From Eubacterium sp. 1001713B170207_170306_E7 (lineage in GTDB: Bacteria > Bacillota > Clostridia > Eubacteriales > Eubacteriaceae): a stretch of DNA of 64,000 nucleotides. Within the stretch, counting starts at the first letter, position 1, and every line of letters begins with the position of its first letter. Made by a program: the position numbers and the translations under genes. Of this stretch, positions 17,582 through 28,400 are shown in pieces. Under the pieces are notes generated by a model. The model was not told the DNA's origin. It worked only from the letters and a program-made list of their open reading frames with translations, and did not search any database. The stretch spans positions 18,609-82,608 of the forward strand of contig NZ_JADMVE010000006.1 of assembly GCF_015547515.1 (NCBI RefSeq). The letters are read 5' to 3'.

Positions 17582-19984
17582 ATGGAGGAAGAAGAGATGC
17601 AGACACCAGATTTGAGTACAACCGAGCTGCTGGACAGCTTTCGCGGGCTCATGGACACCATGTGGGTGATCACGCCGGAGGAGAACCGTGTGGAAATTTT
17701 ACGCGATTCCATGACGCCGGAATGGGAGGGCCGTGTTCTGGACTATTCAGAGCTCTGCGACACCTATATGAAAAGCTTCATCTACATGCCCGATATGGAC
17801 TGGTGGGATGAGGTGCTTTCGCTTCGCGCCCTAAAGCAGTTCTGCATCTCTGGCCAGAAAAACAGGGATTTTGACATGCGCTTTAAAAATACGCATTTCG
17901 GTTTTGAGTGGCATGAGGCCCATGTCAGCAGGATTGCCGGCAATGGGGACAGGCCGGACCGGATTATGCTCACCAGCCGTTTTGCCAACTCAGACCGCAA
18001 GGCCGCCATTGTGGAAACCGCTGTGCAGACAGAGTACGACTATGTGGTCTACATCGAGGCTGATAAAAACAGCTACGTCATGTACTCGTCCAACGATTCG
18101 ACCGGTACGCCGCTGCCACCGGTTGCCAGCGACGACTACGAAAAGGAGGTCGCGGAATTTCACAGGCTGTACGTGCCCGAGGAAGAGCGCGACAGCCTGA
18201 CCCAGAAGCTCAGCATTGCCAACGCAGGGGCGCATTTGAAAAATAGCGGCGAGTACGTGATCTTCTGTACCGTGGTGGAAAACGGTGAGCGGCGGGATAA
18301 AAAGCTGCGCTTCAGCTATTTTGACCGGGCGAAAAACATCTGGCTTCTGACCCGGACCGACGTGACCGAGGTACGGGACGAAAAACGGCAGAGAAAGGAA
18401 CTTCAGGAAGCCCTTCAGGCCGCCAGGGTGGCGAGCCGCGCGAAATCCGATTTTCTCTCACGGATGAGCCACGATATCCGCACACCCATGAATGCCATTA
18501 TCGGGATGACCACCATTGCGACTTCTTATATCGGAAGCCCCGAGCGTGTCAGGGACTGTCTGGAGAAAATCAGCGTGTCCTCCAAATTACTGCTCAGCAT
18601 CATCAACGAGGTGCTGGACATGTCCAAGATAGAGAGCGGGCGCATCCTTCTGACAGAGGAGGAGGTGAACCTGGCCGACCTGGTGTACGGCGTGGTAACC
18701 ATGGTACAGCCGCAGATGCAAGAAAAGAAGCTGAACTTTAACATCCATATCAACGACATTCCCAACGAGATTGTCATCAGCGATATGCAGCGTCTGCAGC
18801 AGCTTTTGGTAAACCTTCTTTCCAATTCAGTAAAATATACGCCCACGGGCGGCAGCATTCTGCTGGAAATCAATGAGGGGCCTTCGGAAACGCCGGGGTT
18901 CAGGCGCTACGAGTTTGCGGTGTCCGACACCGGCATCGGCATGCAGCCGGAATTTCTCGCCCGGGTTTTTGACCCTTTCGAGAGGGCAAACGATCAGAAG
19001 ATACAGCCGGTGCAGGGAACCGGCCTGGGGCTGTCCATCTGTAAAAGCGTCACAGAGCTCATGGGCGGGGACATAAAGGTGGAAAGCGTGTACGGCGAGG
19101 GCAGCCGCTTTACCGCGATCGTTTACCTGAAGGTGGAGGAAGAAGTCCTCGACCAGAAGCACCTGGCTGGACTGCCGGTGCTGGTGGCAGACGATGACGA
19201 GATTGTCTGCCGCAATACCTGCAGGCGGTTGGAAAGCATGGGCATGAAGCCCGAATGGGTGTTGAGCGGTTTGGAAGCCCTTGAAAAGACAGAAGCGGCC
19301 CACCGCGCCGGTCAGGATTACTTCGCGCTGATCATTGACCTTAAAATGCCGGGAATGGACGGCATTGAGACCACCCGGAGGATCCGGGAAAGCCTGGGCT
19401 TCAAGCTGCCGATTATTGTGATCTCCGCCTATGACCTGTCCGATCAGATGGACGCCGCTGTGAGCGCAGGCGCCAACGACTTTATCACCAAACCGCTCTT
19501 CTGCTCACGCCTGGCCTACAAGCTCAGCCAGTTTCTGGAGGATGCCCCCCACGAGCCCGGCCCGGCCATTCAGAGAACAGAGCGCCAATATGTAAAAAAA
19601 CGTGTTCTGCTGGCAGAGGACAATGAACTCAACCAGGAAATCGCCGTGGAGCTGCTCTCACAGCTTGGAATCACGGTGGAAACCGCCGAGAACGGCAGAA
19701 TTGCGGTGGAGATGGTATCCCGCTCACCCGAGGGCTACTACGACCTGATCTTTATGGACATGCAGATGCCTGTGCTGGACGGCTGCGGCGCAGCCGTGGA
19801 AATCAGGGCCCTTCCCCGGTCAGACATCCAGACCATGCCCATCATCGCCATGACGGCCAACGCCTTTGCCGATGACCGCCGGAGGACAAGGGACGCGGGC
19901 ATGAATGAGCATCTCGACAAGCCCATTGACACAGCCCGCCTGTCCGAGGTGCTGCACCGCTGGCTGAAGCCGGGTAAATCATAG
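17582..19984 (+). CDS. Second soluble hybrid sensor histidine kinase with two receivers
   Basis: 800 residues with the same architecture as its upstream neighbour: PAS-like N-terminal region (about 1-270), HisKA with SRMSHDIRTPMNAI (His297), HATPase_c (LLSNSVKYTP, DTGIGM, GTGLGLSI), REC1 with IDLKMPGMDG (Asp586) and REC2 with MDMQMPVLDG (Asp726). No membrane segment. The N-terminal sensory regions of the two kinases differ clearly while the catalytic parts are alike, suggesting duplication with sensor divergence. Co-transcribed with the first; a terminator follows. The final phosphate acceptor is not evident in the window. Confidence 0.88.
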   Translation: MEEEEMQTPDLSTTELLDSFRGLMDTMWVITPEENRVEILRDSMTPEWEGRVLDYSELCDTYMKSFIYMPDMDWWDEVLSLRALKQFCISGQKNRDFDMRFKNTHFGFEWHEAHVSRIAGNGDRPDRIMLTSRFANSDRKAAIVETAVQTEYDYVVYIEADKNSYVMYSSNDSTGTPLPPVASDDYEKEVAEFHRLYVPEEERDSLTQKLSIANAGAHLKNSGEYVIFCTVVENGERRDKKLRFSYFDRAKNIWLLTRTDVTEVRDEKRQRKELQEALQAARVASRAKSDFLSRMSHDIRTPMNAIIGMTTIATSYIGSPERVRDCLEKISVSSKLLLSIINEVLDMSKIESGRILLTEEEVNLADLVYGVVTMVQPQMQEKKLNFNIHINDIPNEIVISDMQRLQQLLVNLLSNSVKYTPTGGSILLEINEGPSETPGFRRYEFAVSDTGIGMQPEFLARVFDPFERANDQKIQPVQGTGLGLSICKSVTELMGGDIKVESVYGEGSRFTAIVYLKVEEEVLDQKHLAGLPVLVADDDEIVCRNTCRRLESMGMKPEWVLSGLEALEKTEAAHRAGQDYFALIIDLKMPGMDGIETTRRIRESLGFKLPIIVISAYDLSDQMDAAVSAGANDFITKPLFCSRLAYKLSQFLEDAPHEPGPAIQRTERQYVKKRVLLAEDNELNQEIAVELLSQLGITVETAENGRIAVEMVSRSPEGYYDLIFMDMQMPVLDGCGAAVEIRALPRSDIQTMPIIAMTANAFADDRRRTRDAGMNEHLDKPIDTARLSEVLHRWLKPGKS

Positions 19985-19991
19985 CATCCAT

Positions 19992-20035
19992 AAACCTGTC
20001 CCGGTATCCTGTCTGGATGCCCGGGCAGGTTTTAT
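19992..20035 (+). terminator. Terminator of the hybrid kinase operon
   Basis: AAACCTGTCCCGG pairs with CCGGGCAGGTTT, followed by TATTTTAT. Confidence 0.75.
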
Positions 20036-20181
20036 TTTATTAAGAGAAAAAAGAATAAAAAAAGGAACGGCAATGTTTTAAGATAAAAAAATTGTATATT
20101 TGGTTTAATGAGTATATAATAAAGAGTAATACTGGTAATTAATGAGAGAAATTAATCCGCCGAGGGGCAGGAGGAAGAAAA

Positions 20182-22035
20182 GTGAGACAGTTCTTTAGGA
20201 GGCTATGCAGCGCCGGCCTTGTTTTGTGCCTGGTTTTTTGTTTTGCTGCGTCGCCGGTTCACGCTGAGGAAAAAAAGGTGGTTCGGGTGGCTTTTCCGAA
20301 CCAGCAGGGTTTTAGCAATACAGATGAAAAGGGAAACCATACCGGCTACAGCTATGAATTTCTTCAGGAAATCGCAAAATATACCGGATGGGAATATGAG
20401 TTCATCACCGGGGACGACAGCAACGAGAGTCTGCTTCAAATGATGGAGGACCTGAAAAACGGCGAGGTCGATATCATGGGCGGCATGCTTTATTCGGATG
20501 AGCTGGCCCAGGACTACGACTTTCCTGAGTACAACTGCGGCTACAGCTACTCGACGCTGGCCGTTTTAAAGGACAATAACAACATCAACGCCACCAACTA
20601 TTCAACCTTTGAAAACATGAAGGTCGGCGTGCTGGCAACGGCCAAACGCCGGATACAGGCCCTGGAGGATTTCTGCAAAGCCAACGGCATCACCGTGCAG
20701 ATTGTATCCTTTGAGAACGACGAGGAGCGGCAGAAAGCCCTGAACGAGGGCGAGATCGACGCTGTTCTGGGGTCCGATGTGACGCCGAGCGATAATCAGC
20801 GCTTCATCGCCCGGTTTGACGGCAGGCCTTATTACTTTGCTGTGACCAAGGGCAACTCGGAGATCGTGAGCGGCATCAACACCGCCACGTCAACCATCAA
20901 CGAGAAGGACCCGAACTACGCCACCGATCTCTATATGAAATACTTTAACCCGGCAGACAGCCAGCGGGTCACCCTGGAGCGCTTTATCAAGGCCAATCCC
21001 ATTGAGAGTATTATCGCGGCCCTGCTGATCGGCCTGGTGCTGGCAGTGGTGGTAGGTCTGACCATGTATATCCGTATCCAGCGCAACCGCCAGCTGCTCC
21101 TGGACTATGAGCGCTACCGGGTGCTTTCGGAAATGTCCAGTGAGCTGATTTTTGAATATGACTACAGCGACGACAGCATCATGGTTTCTGAGCCCTACGC
21201 CCCGTATTTCGGGGGAAAGGCCCGAAACGAGCATTTTGCCGTTGAGTCTCTGAAAACGAGTATGGGAACAAGCGAGGCGGTCGACTGCTTTGCGAAGCTT
21301 ATCGGGCGGCGCCCGCCCGAGCAGGCGCGGTATGAGACCGAGTTCCAGGCCCGGATGATAAGCGGCAATATTGAGTGGGTGCGCGGAACCAGCGTGATCA
21401 TCTACAATAAGCACAACCAGCCGCTGCGCGCTGTGGGCAAAATCATCAATATCAATCAGGAAAAATGCGAGCGGGAGGCCTTGATCAACCAGGCCCGCCA
21501 CGACGCCCTCACCGGGCTTTACAACCGCACAACCTTTGAGCATCTGGTCAACCAGTATCTCGAACAGCGCGGCGAACAGGAAGGGGCCATCATGGTGGTG
21601 GATCTCGACCATTTTAAAACCGTCAACGATACCCTCGGGCATCAGGGCGGCGACGAGGTTCTCGAGGATCTTGCCCGGGAAATGAGCGGGATTTTCGGCG
21701 AGGACGCCATTCTGGGCCGTCTGGGCGGCGACGAGTTTCTGGTTTTTGTCCGGGATATCAAGGAACGTCTGGAAGAGCCCGTGGAAAAGGCCCGTGCGCT
21801 CTGCCAGATCATGTACCGCTGTTATAAGAGAGGCAATGTGCACACCGAGGTTTCCATAAGCGTAGGGCTGGCCTATTCCGGTGAGGAAAGTGGCTTTGAA
21901 AAGCTGTACGGAATGGCCGATACGGCGCTCTACTATATGAAAGCCCACGGAAAGAACAACGTGACCGTCTATGATGCGTCCTTAGAGGATGCTTTGGGTA
22001 ATAATGGCAATACAAAACGAAAAGGAGCATTTTAA
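20182..22035 (+). CDS. Diguanylate cyclase with solute-binding sensor domain
   Basis: 617 residues. Signal peptide (about 1-29, ending ASPVHA), an SBP_bac_3-type extracellular binding domain (about 35-270), one transmembrane helix (about 273-296), PAS-like domain, and a GGDEF domain with intact GGDEF near residue 514. Predicted to sense an amino acid-like ligand outside and make c-di-GMP inside. Starts with GTG at 20182 after GAGGAAG; no in-frame ATG is better placed. It opens the T4P/c-di-GMP locus and is followed 1 base later by a DJ-1/PfpI gene. No inhibitory RxxD site was confirmed. Confidence 0.9.
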   Translation: MRQFFRRLCSAGLVLCLVFCFAASPVHAEEKKVVRVAFPNQQGFSNTDEKGNHTGYSYEFLQEIAKYTGWEYEFITGDDSNESLLQMMEDLKNGEVDIMGGMLYSDELAQDYDFPEYNCGYSYSTLAVLKDNNNINATNYSTFENMKVGVLATAKRRIQALEDFCKANGITVQIVSFENDEERQKALNEGEIDAVLGSDVTPSDNQRFIARFDGRPYYFAVTKGNSEIVSGINTATSTINEKDPNYATDLYMKYFNPADSQRVTLERFIKANPIESIIAALLIGLVLAVVVGLTMYIRIQRNRQLLLDYERYRVLSEMSSELIFEYDYSDDSIMVSEPYAPYFGGKARNEHFAVESLKTSMGTSEAVDCFAKLIGRRPPEQARYETEFQARMISGNIEWVRGTSVIIYNKHNQPLRAVGKIININQEKCEREALINQARHDALTGLYNRTTFEHLVNQYLEQRGEQEGAIMVVDLDHFKTVNDTLGHQGGDEVLEDLAREMSGIFGEDAILGRLGGDEFLVFVRDIKERLEEPVEKARALCQIMYRCYKRGNVHTEVSISVGLAYSGEESGFEKLYGMADTALYYMKAHGKNNVTVYDASLEDALGNNGNTKRKGAF

Positions 22036-22036
22036 C

Positions 22037-22552
22037 ATGGCTAAAAAAATTATCGCTTTAATCAGCGACGACTTTGAAGATCTGGAATTATGGTACCCGG
22101 TTCACCGGCTGCGCGAGGAGGACAATGTGACCGTCCACGTGGTCGGCGAGGAAAAGGGAAAAACCTATATCGGCAAGTACGGCGTGCCCTGCGTATCCGA
22201 CTACCGCTTTGATGAGATCGACCCGGACGACTACGACGGCATTCTGGTGCCGGGCGGCTGGGCGCCGGACAAGCTGCGCCGTTTCCCGGTGGTGCTGGAT
22301 ATGGTGCGGGCAATGGACAGAGCCGGAAAGCCCATTGGTGAAATCTGCCACGCGGGCTGGGTGCTGATCTCAGCCGGTATCCTGAAGGGCAAAAACGTCA
22401 CGAGCACCCCGGGTATCCGGGATGACATGGAAAACGCAGGCGCTGTCTGGCACGACACCCCGTCCATTGTGGACGGCCACATTATTTCCGCCAGACGCCC
22501 GCCGGATCTGCCGCAGTACATGAAGGATTACATCAGTGTTTTGATGAAGTAG
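22037..22552 (+). CDS. DJ-1/PfpI family protein
   Basis: 171 residues, whole length one DJ-1/PfpI fold: N-terminal KKIIALISDDFEDLELWYPV with the conserved acidic residue, DGILVPGGWAPD, and the nucleophile elbow GEICHAGWVLISAG with the catalytic cysteine followed by histidine. Family members are reported as proteases, deglycases or chaperones; the exact activity cannot be read here. Start ATG at 22037 has AAAGGAGCATTTTAAC upstream and lies 1 base after the cyclase stop, so the two share a transcript. A repeat-type terminator follows. Confidence 0.88.
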   Translation: MAKKIIALISDDFEDLELWYPVHRLREEDNVTVHVVGEEKGKTYIGKYGVPCVSDYRFDEIDPDDYDGILVPGGWAPDKLRRFPVVLDMVRAMDRAGKPIGEICHAGWVLISAGILKGKNVTSTPGIRDDMENAGAVWHDTPSIVDGHIISARRPPDLPQYMKDYISVLMK

Positions 22553-22561
22553 AAAAGCAGG

Positions 22562-22614
22562 TCCCGAAATCCCGAAAAGCTAAAAAATGGTTTTTGGGAT
22601 TTCGGGATTTTTTT
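22562..22614 (+). terminator. Terminator (CCTCCCGAAATCCCGAA repeat, copy 4)
   Basis: TCCCGAAATCCCGAAAA / TTTTTGGGATTTCGGGA, 12-base loop, followed directly by seven Ts; 10 bases after the PfpI stop. Confidence 0.88.
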
Positions 22615-22640
22615 ACGATCACGCACAATTATGGTATAAT
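22612..22640 (+). promoter_or_regulatory. Probable promoter of pilB-pilT
   Basis: TTTACG (weak), 17-base spacer, TATAAT, about 33 bases before pilB and partly overlapping the T tract of the preceding terminator. Confidence 0.45.
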
Positions 22641-22672
22641 AGAGCAATTATAAAGCGTTAAGGAGTAAAAGC

Positions 22673-24349
22673 ATGAAGAACATCCGTATAGGGGACATAC
22701 TGGTCGGCGACGGCTATATTACAGAGGGGCAGCTTCAGGAAGCCCTGGCCTATCAGAAAGTGGACAAAAGCAAACGTCTGGGCGCGATTCTGGTCGATTA
22801 CGGCTACGTGACCGAGAGCCAGCTGCTGGGCGCGCTGGCAAAACGCCTGGATCTGCAGGTGATTAATCTGAGCCAGATTGAGGTAGACCTGGAGGCAGCC
22901 GCCAAAATTCCGAAAAATATTGCGCAGAAATACACCCTTATCCCAATAGGGTTTTCCAACGGGCATCTGCTGGTCGCCACCAATGACCCGCTGGATTTCT
23001 ACGCCATCGAGGACCTGCGGCTGATCACCAACATGCCCATCGACATTGTCCTGGCCGAAAAGGACGCGATCCTTAAGGGTATTGACAGCGGCTATTCGGA
23101 AATTGAGGCCCGCCAGGCAGCCACCAGCGCCAACGAGATGGCCGACGATATGGAAACAGTCTCCATCGTGGAGGACCTGGACGCCGCCGGAGATGACGCG
23201 CCGGTTGTCAACCTGATCAATACCATGCTCATAAAAGGCTATAATACCGGCGCCAGCGATATCCACATCGAGCCCTTTGAGGACAAGACCAACGTGCGCC
23301 TGCGTATCGACGGTCTCATTGTCGACTACCTGACACTGGCCACCGCGCTGCACCAGTCCGTCATCGCCCGAATCAAGATATTGTCCAACCTGGACATCGC
23401 CGAGCGGCGCCTGCCCCAGGACGGCCATTTCCGCGCGCGGATCAAGGGCATTGAGATGAATATCCGTACTTCGGTTATCCCGACCGTCTACGGCGAAAAG
23501 GCCGTGCTGCGTTTCCTGAACCAGAACACCAAGCTCGACCATTCCGGTACCTTTGGCATGAACGACGACAACTATGCCCGCATGCGCCAGATCCTGCAGA
23601 GCCCACACGGCATCATCTACATCACCGGGCCGACCGGGAGCGGTAAAACCACCACCCTGTACATGGTTCTGGAAATGCTCTCGAGCAAAAACGTCAATAT
23701 CTGTACCATCGAGGACCCGGTAGAACGGAACCTCGACAGCGTCAACCAGACCCAGGTCAACAACGTGGCCGGCCTCACCTTTGAGAGCGGCCTGCGCTCC
23801 CTTCTGCGCCAGGATCCGGACATCATCATGGTCGGTGAAACCCGTGACTCAGAGACGGCCAACATCGCTGTGCGTGCCGCCATCACCGGGCACCAGGTGC
23901 TCTCCACCCTGCATACCAACGACGCCGTATCCACCATTGTGCGTCTGGTGGATATGGGGGTCGAGCCCTACATGGTCGCCAACTCCCTGACCGGGGTGGT
24001 GGCCCAGCGGCTGGTCAAGAAAATCTGCCCGGACTGCAAGGAAGCCTATACCCCCAGCGAGGCCGAGCGGGAGCTTCTGGGCAGGGACATCCCTGTGCTG
24101 TACCGCGGCCGGGGCTGTCACCAGTGCAACCACACCGGCTATAAGGGGCGTATCGCCGTCCATGAGATTTTAGCCATTGACAAAACCATCAGGAACATGA
24201 TCTCAGGCCAGACGCCCATCGAGGATATCTATGAATATGTGGCCGTTAACCATAAAACCACCAGCCTGCGCCAGAGCCTGGTCGAGCTGGTCGAGCAGGG
24301 CGTGACAAGCATGGAAGAGCTGCTGAAGGTTACGTATTACGTGGAATAA
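22673..24349 (+). CDS. pilB: Type IV pilus extension ATPase PilB with tandem MshEN motifs
   Basis: 558 residues. Powers pilus assembly from the cytoplasmic side. Residues 5-25 and 35-55 are two copies of the MshEN motif (RxGxxL...GY.TE.QL..AL), exactly 30 residues apart; MshEN domains are known to bind c-di-GMP. The C-terminal ATPase has Walker A GPTGSGKTTT (about 319-328), the Asp box TIEDPVE, Walker B DPDIIMVGE, His box STLHTND, and a zinc-binding CPDC...CHQCNHTG (about 453-490), typical of PilB/GspE and absent from PilT. Followed by pilT after 18 bases. Confidence 0.94.
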   Translation: MKNIRIGDILVGDGYITEGQLQEALAYQKVDKSKRLGAILVDYGYVTESQLLGALAKRLDLQVINLSQIEVDLEAAAKIPKNIAQKYTLIPIGFSNGHLLVATNDPLDFYAIEDLRLITNMPIDIVLAEKDAILKGIDSGYSEIEARQAATSANEMADDMETVSIVEDLDAAGDDAPVVNLINTMLIKGYNTGASDIHIEPFEDKTNVRLRIDGLIVDYLTLATALHQSVIARIKILSNLDIAERRLPQDGHFRARIKGIEMNIRTSVIPTVYGEKAVLRFLNQNTKLDHSGTFGMNDDNYARMRQILQSPHGIIYITGPTGSGKTTTLYMVLEMLSSKNVNICTIEDPVERNLDSVNQTQVNNVAGLTFESGLRSLLRQDPDIIMVGETRDSETANIAVRAAITGHQVLSTLHTNDAVSTIVRLVDMGVEPYMVANSLTGVVAQRLVKKICPDCKEAYTPSEAERELLGRDIPVLYRGRGCHQCNHTGYKGRIAVHEILAIDKTIRNMISGQTPIEDIYEYVAVNHKTTSLRQSLVELVEQGVTSMEELLKVTYYVE

Positions 24350-24367
24350 ATAAAAGCGAGGAAAGAT

Positions 24368-25417
24368 ATGCCAACCATTTTAGACTTAATCAATTACGGC
24401 CGCCAGACAGGCTGCTCCGATATTCATTTGACAACAGATCTGCCGCCGGTGTTCAGAAGCAACGGGGTGCTGGTCAAGGGACCCTTTGAGATGAGCAAGC
24501 GGGAGATCGGCGAAATGATCGTCGATATGCTCAGCGAGATGAACCGCGAGAAAATCAAGAACGGCGAGGACGCGGACTTTACCTTTGTCACCCCTGAGGG
24601 GCTCAGACAGAGGGTGAACGTGTACCGCCAGCAGAATGAGCTCTGTGCCGCTGTGCGTCTGCTCAACGATACCATCCCCACCTTTGAGGAGCTGGGCCTG
24701 CCGCCCATTATCCGCAAGCTGGCCGCTGAGCCCAGAGGCCTGATCCTGATCACCGGGCCCACCGGGAGCGGGAAATCCACCACGCTGGCTGCCATGATCG
24801 ACTACATCAACATCAATTTTGCCAAGCACATCATTACCATTGAGGATCCGGTGGAATACCGCCATTACCATAAGCTCAGCATGATCCACCAGCGTGAGGT
24901 GGGCGTGGATGTGTCCTCCTTTTCAGGCGCGCTCCGCTCCTCCCTGCGTGAGGACCCCGACGTTATTCTGGTAGGGGAAATGCGGGACTACGAAACCATC
25001 TCAGCGGCGGTAACCGCAGCCGAAACCGGCCATCTTGTGCTGTCCACCCTGCACACCATCGGGGCCGCCAACACCGTGGACCGTATCATCGACGTGTTCC
25101 CGCCCCACAGCCAGCAGCAGATACGGACACAGCTGGCCAGCACCCTGAAGGGCGTTGTGACCCAGCAGCTTGTGCCGCTGGCGTCCGGCGAAGGCCGTAT
25201 GGCCGCCCTCGAGGTGATGACCGGCACCGACGCGGTGCTCAACCTTATCCGTGAGAACAAAACCCATCAGCTTTCCTCAGCCATGCAGACCGGCAGCCGG
25301 GACGGCATGAACACCCTGAACAGCCACCTGGCCAAGCTGGTCAAGGAAGGAAAAATCGGCTTCGATACCGGCCTCCAGTGGTCGTCCGATAAAAACGAGT
25401 TCAACCAATACTTTTAA
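24368..25417 (+). CDS. pilT: Type IV pilus retraction ATPase PilT
   Basis: 349 residues. Walker A GPTGSGKSTT (about 131-139), Asp box TIEDPVEYRH, Walker B DPDVILVGEMRD and His box STLHTIGA. No MshEN domain and no zinc module, as expected for PilT. The C-terminal LIRENKTHQL matches the family motif. It depolymerises pili for twitching motility. A GGDEF/EAL gene starts 19 bases downstream after AAGGGAG, so retraction and signalling genes are co-transcribed. Confidence 0.94.
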   Translation: MPTILDLINYGRQTGCSDIHLTTDLPPVFRSNGVLVKGPFEMSKREIGEMIVDMLSEMNREKIKNGEDADFTFVTPEGLRQRVNVYRQQNELCAAVRLLNDTIPTFEELGLPPIIRKLAAEPRGLILITGPTGSGKSTTLAAMIDYININFAKHIITIEDPVEYRHYHKLSMIHQREVGVDVSSFSGALRSSLREDPDVILVGEMRDYETISAAVTAAETGHLVLSTLHTIGAANTVDRIIDVFPPHSQQQIRTQLASTLKGVVTQQLVPLASGEGRMAALEVMTGTDAVLNLIRENKTHQLSSAMQTGSRDGMNTLNSHLAKLVKEGKIGFDTGLQWSSDKNEFNQYF

Positions 25418-25436
25418 ATAAGGGAGTAAGATTGAC

Positions 25437-28400
25437 ATGAGCAATGAGCAGTCATCAGTTTTGAAAAAGAAAATAGAACGCTATGGTATCATACTGGAAA
25501 CCACCGGAGACATCATCTTTGAGTACCATATCGACGAGGACCGGATGCTGTTCGATGAAGCCAGGCTGGAAAATGGGCAGTACGTGCACTACCCGATGGT
25601 GGTGGAGCGCTACATCGAGGCCCTGCACCTGGGGAACCTGGTGCACCCCGATGATATTGAGGAAACCATCCGCCTGGTCAACGGTCTTACTGCCGACGGC
25701 ATTGTTATCCGTGTGACCCGGCCCGATGAGCACGACGGCCAGTACCACTGGACCCTGGTCCGCGCCGCCACTGTCCGGGACGACGATGGCAGAGTAACCG
25801 AGATTGTGGGCATCATGCGGGACATCGACGACCAGAAACGCCGGGAGGATCGTCTCATCGAGGAATCCCGGTGCGACAAGCTCACAGGGCTCTACGATAA
25901 AAAATGGACCCGCGAAAAAATCAGCGAAGCCCTAGCCGCAGGCACAAAGCTGGACGAGGGCATCATGATGCTGGTGGACATCGACGGGTTTCGCGCGGTC
26001 AATGAAAACTTAGGCCATATCTTTGGCGACGCCGTGCTGGTGGAAACCGCTGAAAAGCTGACCGCCCATGCGGCTCCTGGCGATGTCATCGGCCGTATCG
26101 GCGGCGATGAGTTTCTGGTCTACAGCCCCGGCGTGGCAGAAAACCAGATCGCCGAGCGGGTGACCCGTATCCGCCGCATATTTGACCATACCTTCGAGGG
26201 GAAAAACCAGTCCTACCGCATTACCTGCAGTCTGGGCGTTGCCGCCTGCCCGAGGGACGGCGACACCTTTGAGTCTCTGTTCAGCTGCGCCGACCAGGCC
26301 CTGAGCATGGCGAAAATGGCGGGACGGGACCGCTGGTACCGCTACGATAAAAAGATGAGCGGCAGATCCTATCTGACCGGACACGCCACCAATATCGATG
26401 GCACAGTCTTCCAGAAGGGCGGTATCTCCGCGGAGAACCGGGTGCTGATCAATATTTTTGAAATCCTGGCCGACTCCAAGGACCTCACCTCGTCCATGAC
26501 CCTGATCCTGGGCATGATCGGCCGTTTCATCGGGGTGGAGCGGGTCTGCGTTTTCGTGGAGGAGCCGGAAAGCGGAGAGCTGGTAAACCAGTACAGCTGG
26601 TATTCCGGCACTGCCATCTGCCCGAAAACAGAACGGGTCGGAGCAGAGGACCACAGGCGGTACCGCGAAGCCTATGATGAAAAGGGCCTGTACACACTGT
26701 ACAGCGCCGATACCCTCCCGGCGCGGGAGCGCGCCCTGTTCTGTGAAAGAGGCGTTTACTCCGGGATTTATAAAACCCTGGTGGAAAACGGCCGGTACCT
26801 GGGCTGCATCGGGCTGTCCGGCAGCCAGAACAACCGCAGCTGGAGCGAGGATGAAAAAGAATTTGTGTGCCTGGTGTCCAAAATTATCAGCGCAAACCTG
26901 TATAAATTCCACCTTCAGAAGGAAAATGCCTACGAGAGCCAGGTGGCCCGCACCATTGTGGATTCCCAGAGCATTAAAAGCCATGTGGTTGACGCCAAAA
27001 CCTATAAGCTTTTGTTTGTCAGCGCTTCCTTGAAGGCCGAGCGGCCAGCCGCCAAAGTGGGCAGCCTGTGCTACGAGACCGTCATGGGCCTGGACGCGCC
27101 CTGCCCCTTCTGCCGCCTGAACGAGCTCACCCAGGAGACACCGGATTTAAACTGGCAGCGTTATGTGAGCGGGTGGAACCGCTGGTTCAATTTCCAGTGC
27201 CACAGCCTGCAGTGGCGTGGCGCCGGCGAGGCCGCCCTCATCGCCATGGACGATATCTCCAATTTTGTGGATAATATCCTGTATGTGGATAAGCTCACAG
27301 GGATTTCCACCTTCAGCCGCTTTGAGCTGGACGCCTCCGAAATCTTCGACCATGAGACCGGCAAGGAATACGCCATGGTCACCTTTGATATCGACGAGTT
27401 CCGCTACATTAACGAGTTTCACGGCTACAGCATGGGCAACCAGCTGCTGCGCTATATCTCCGGCGGCCTGGTGGTAGCCATGAGCGGCGCCGAGGTCTGC
27501 GCCCGTGTGACCGGGGACGTGTTTGTCGCCCTGATGGAATGGACCGGCGAGGGCCCGCTGTTCAAGCGGCTCACCCAGATGGTCGAGGGCATCAACAAGC
27601 GTCTGGACTACGTGATTCCAGGCATCCGCCCCAGCTTTCAGATTGGCGTGTACCACGCCCGGGAGGGAGAGCGGGACATTGGTAAAATGATGGACAACGC
27701 CGATATTGCCCGAAAATCCATAAAGGGCAGCCGCAAAACCGGCATCGCCTTTTACAATAAATCCATGGGCGAAAAGATCCTGAAAACCCGCCAGATCGAG
27801 GCGCGGATGGAGCGGGCCCTCAAGGACAAGGAGTTCCTTGTCTACCTGCAGCCCAAAATCGACCTGGAAAGCGGCCGTGTGGTGGGGGCCGAGGCACTGG
27901 CCCGCTGGGTGGACGACCGGGGGAACATTGTGCTGCCCGGGGAATTTATCCCCGTGTTCGAGAGCAACGGCTTCATCGTCGAGCTGGACTTTTACGTGTA
28001 CGAGGAAGTTTTTAAGACCCATTGCTACCGCCAGTCCAGAGGGCTGAAACGCCTGCCCATCTCCATGAACATGTCCAGGTTCCATCTGAAATCCGGCAGC
28101 TATATCGAGCGTTTCCGGGCGCTGGCCGAGAACTACCAGGTCGATCCCAGTCTCATCGAGGTGGAGGTGACCGAGACCATCTTCATCGAGAACAGCGGTT
28201 ATGTGAAACGTCTGGTCAGCGAGTTGAGAAGCGACGGCTTCAAGGTCTCCATCGACGACTTCGGTTCAGGCTACTCCTCCTTAAATCTGCTGTCCGAAAT
28301 CGACGTGGATGTGCTCAAGCTTGACCGCTCCCTCTGCCGCGAGGAAAACCTCTCGTCCAAGGAACGGGTCATTCTCAAAAACATCGCGGCCATGGCCAAG

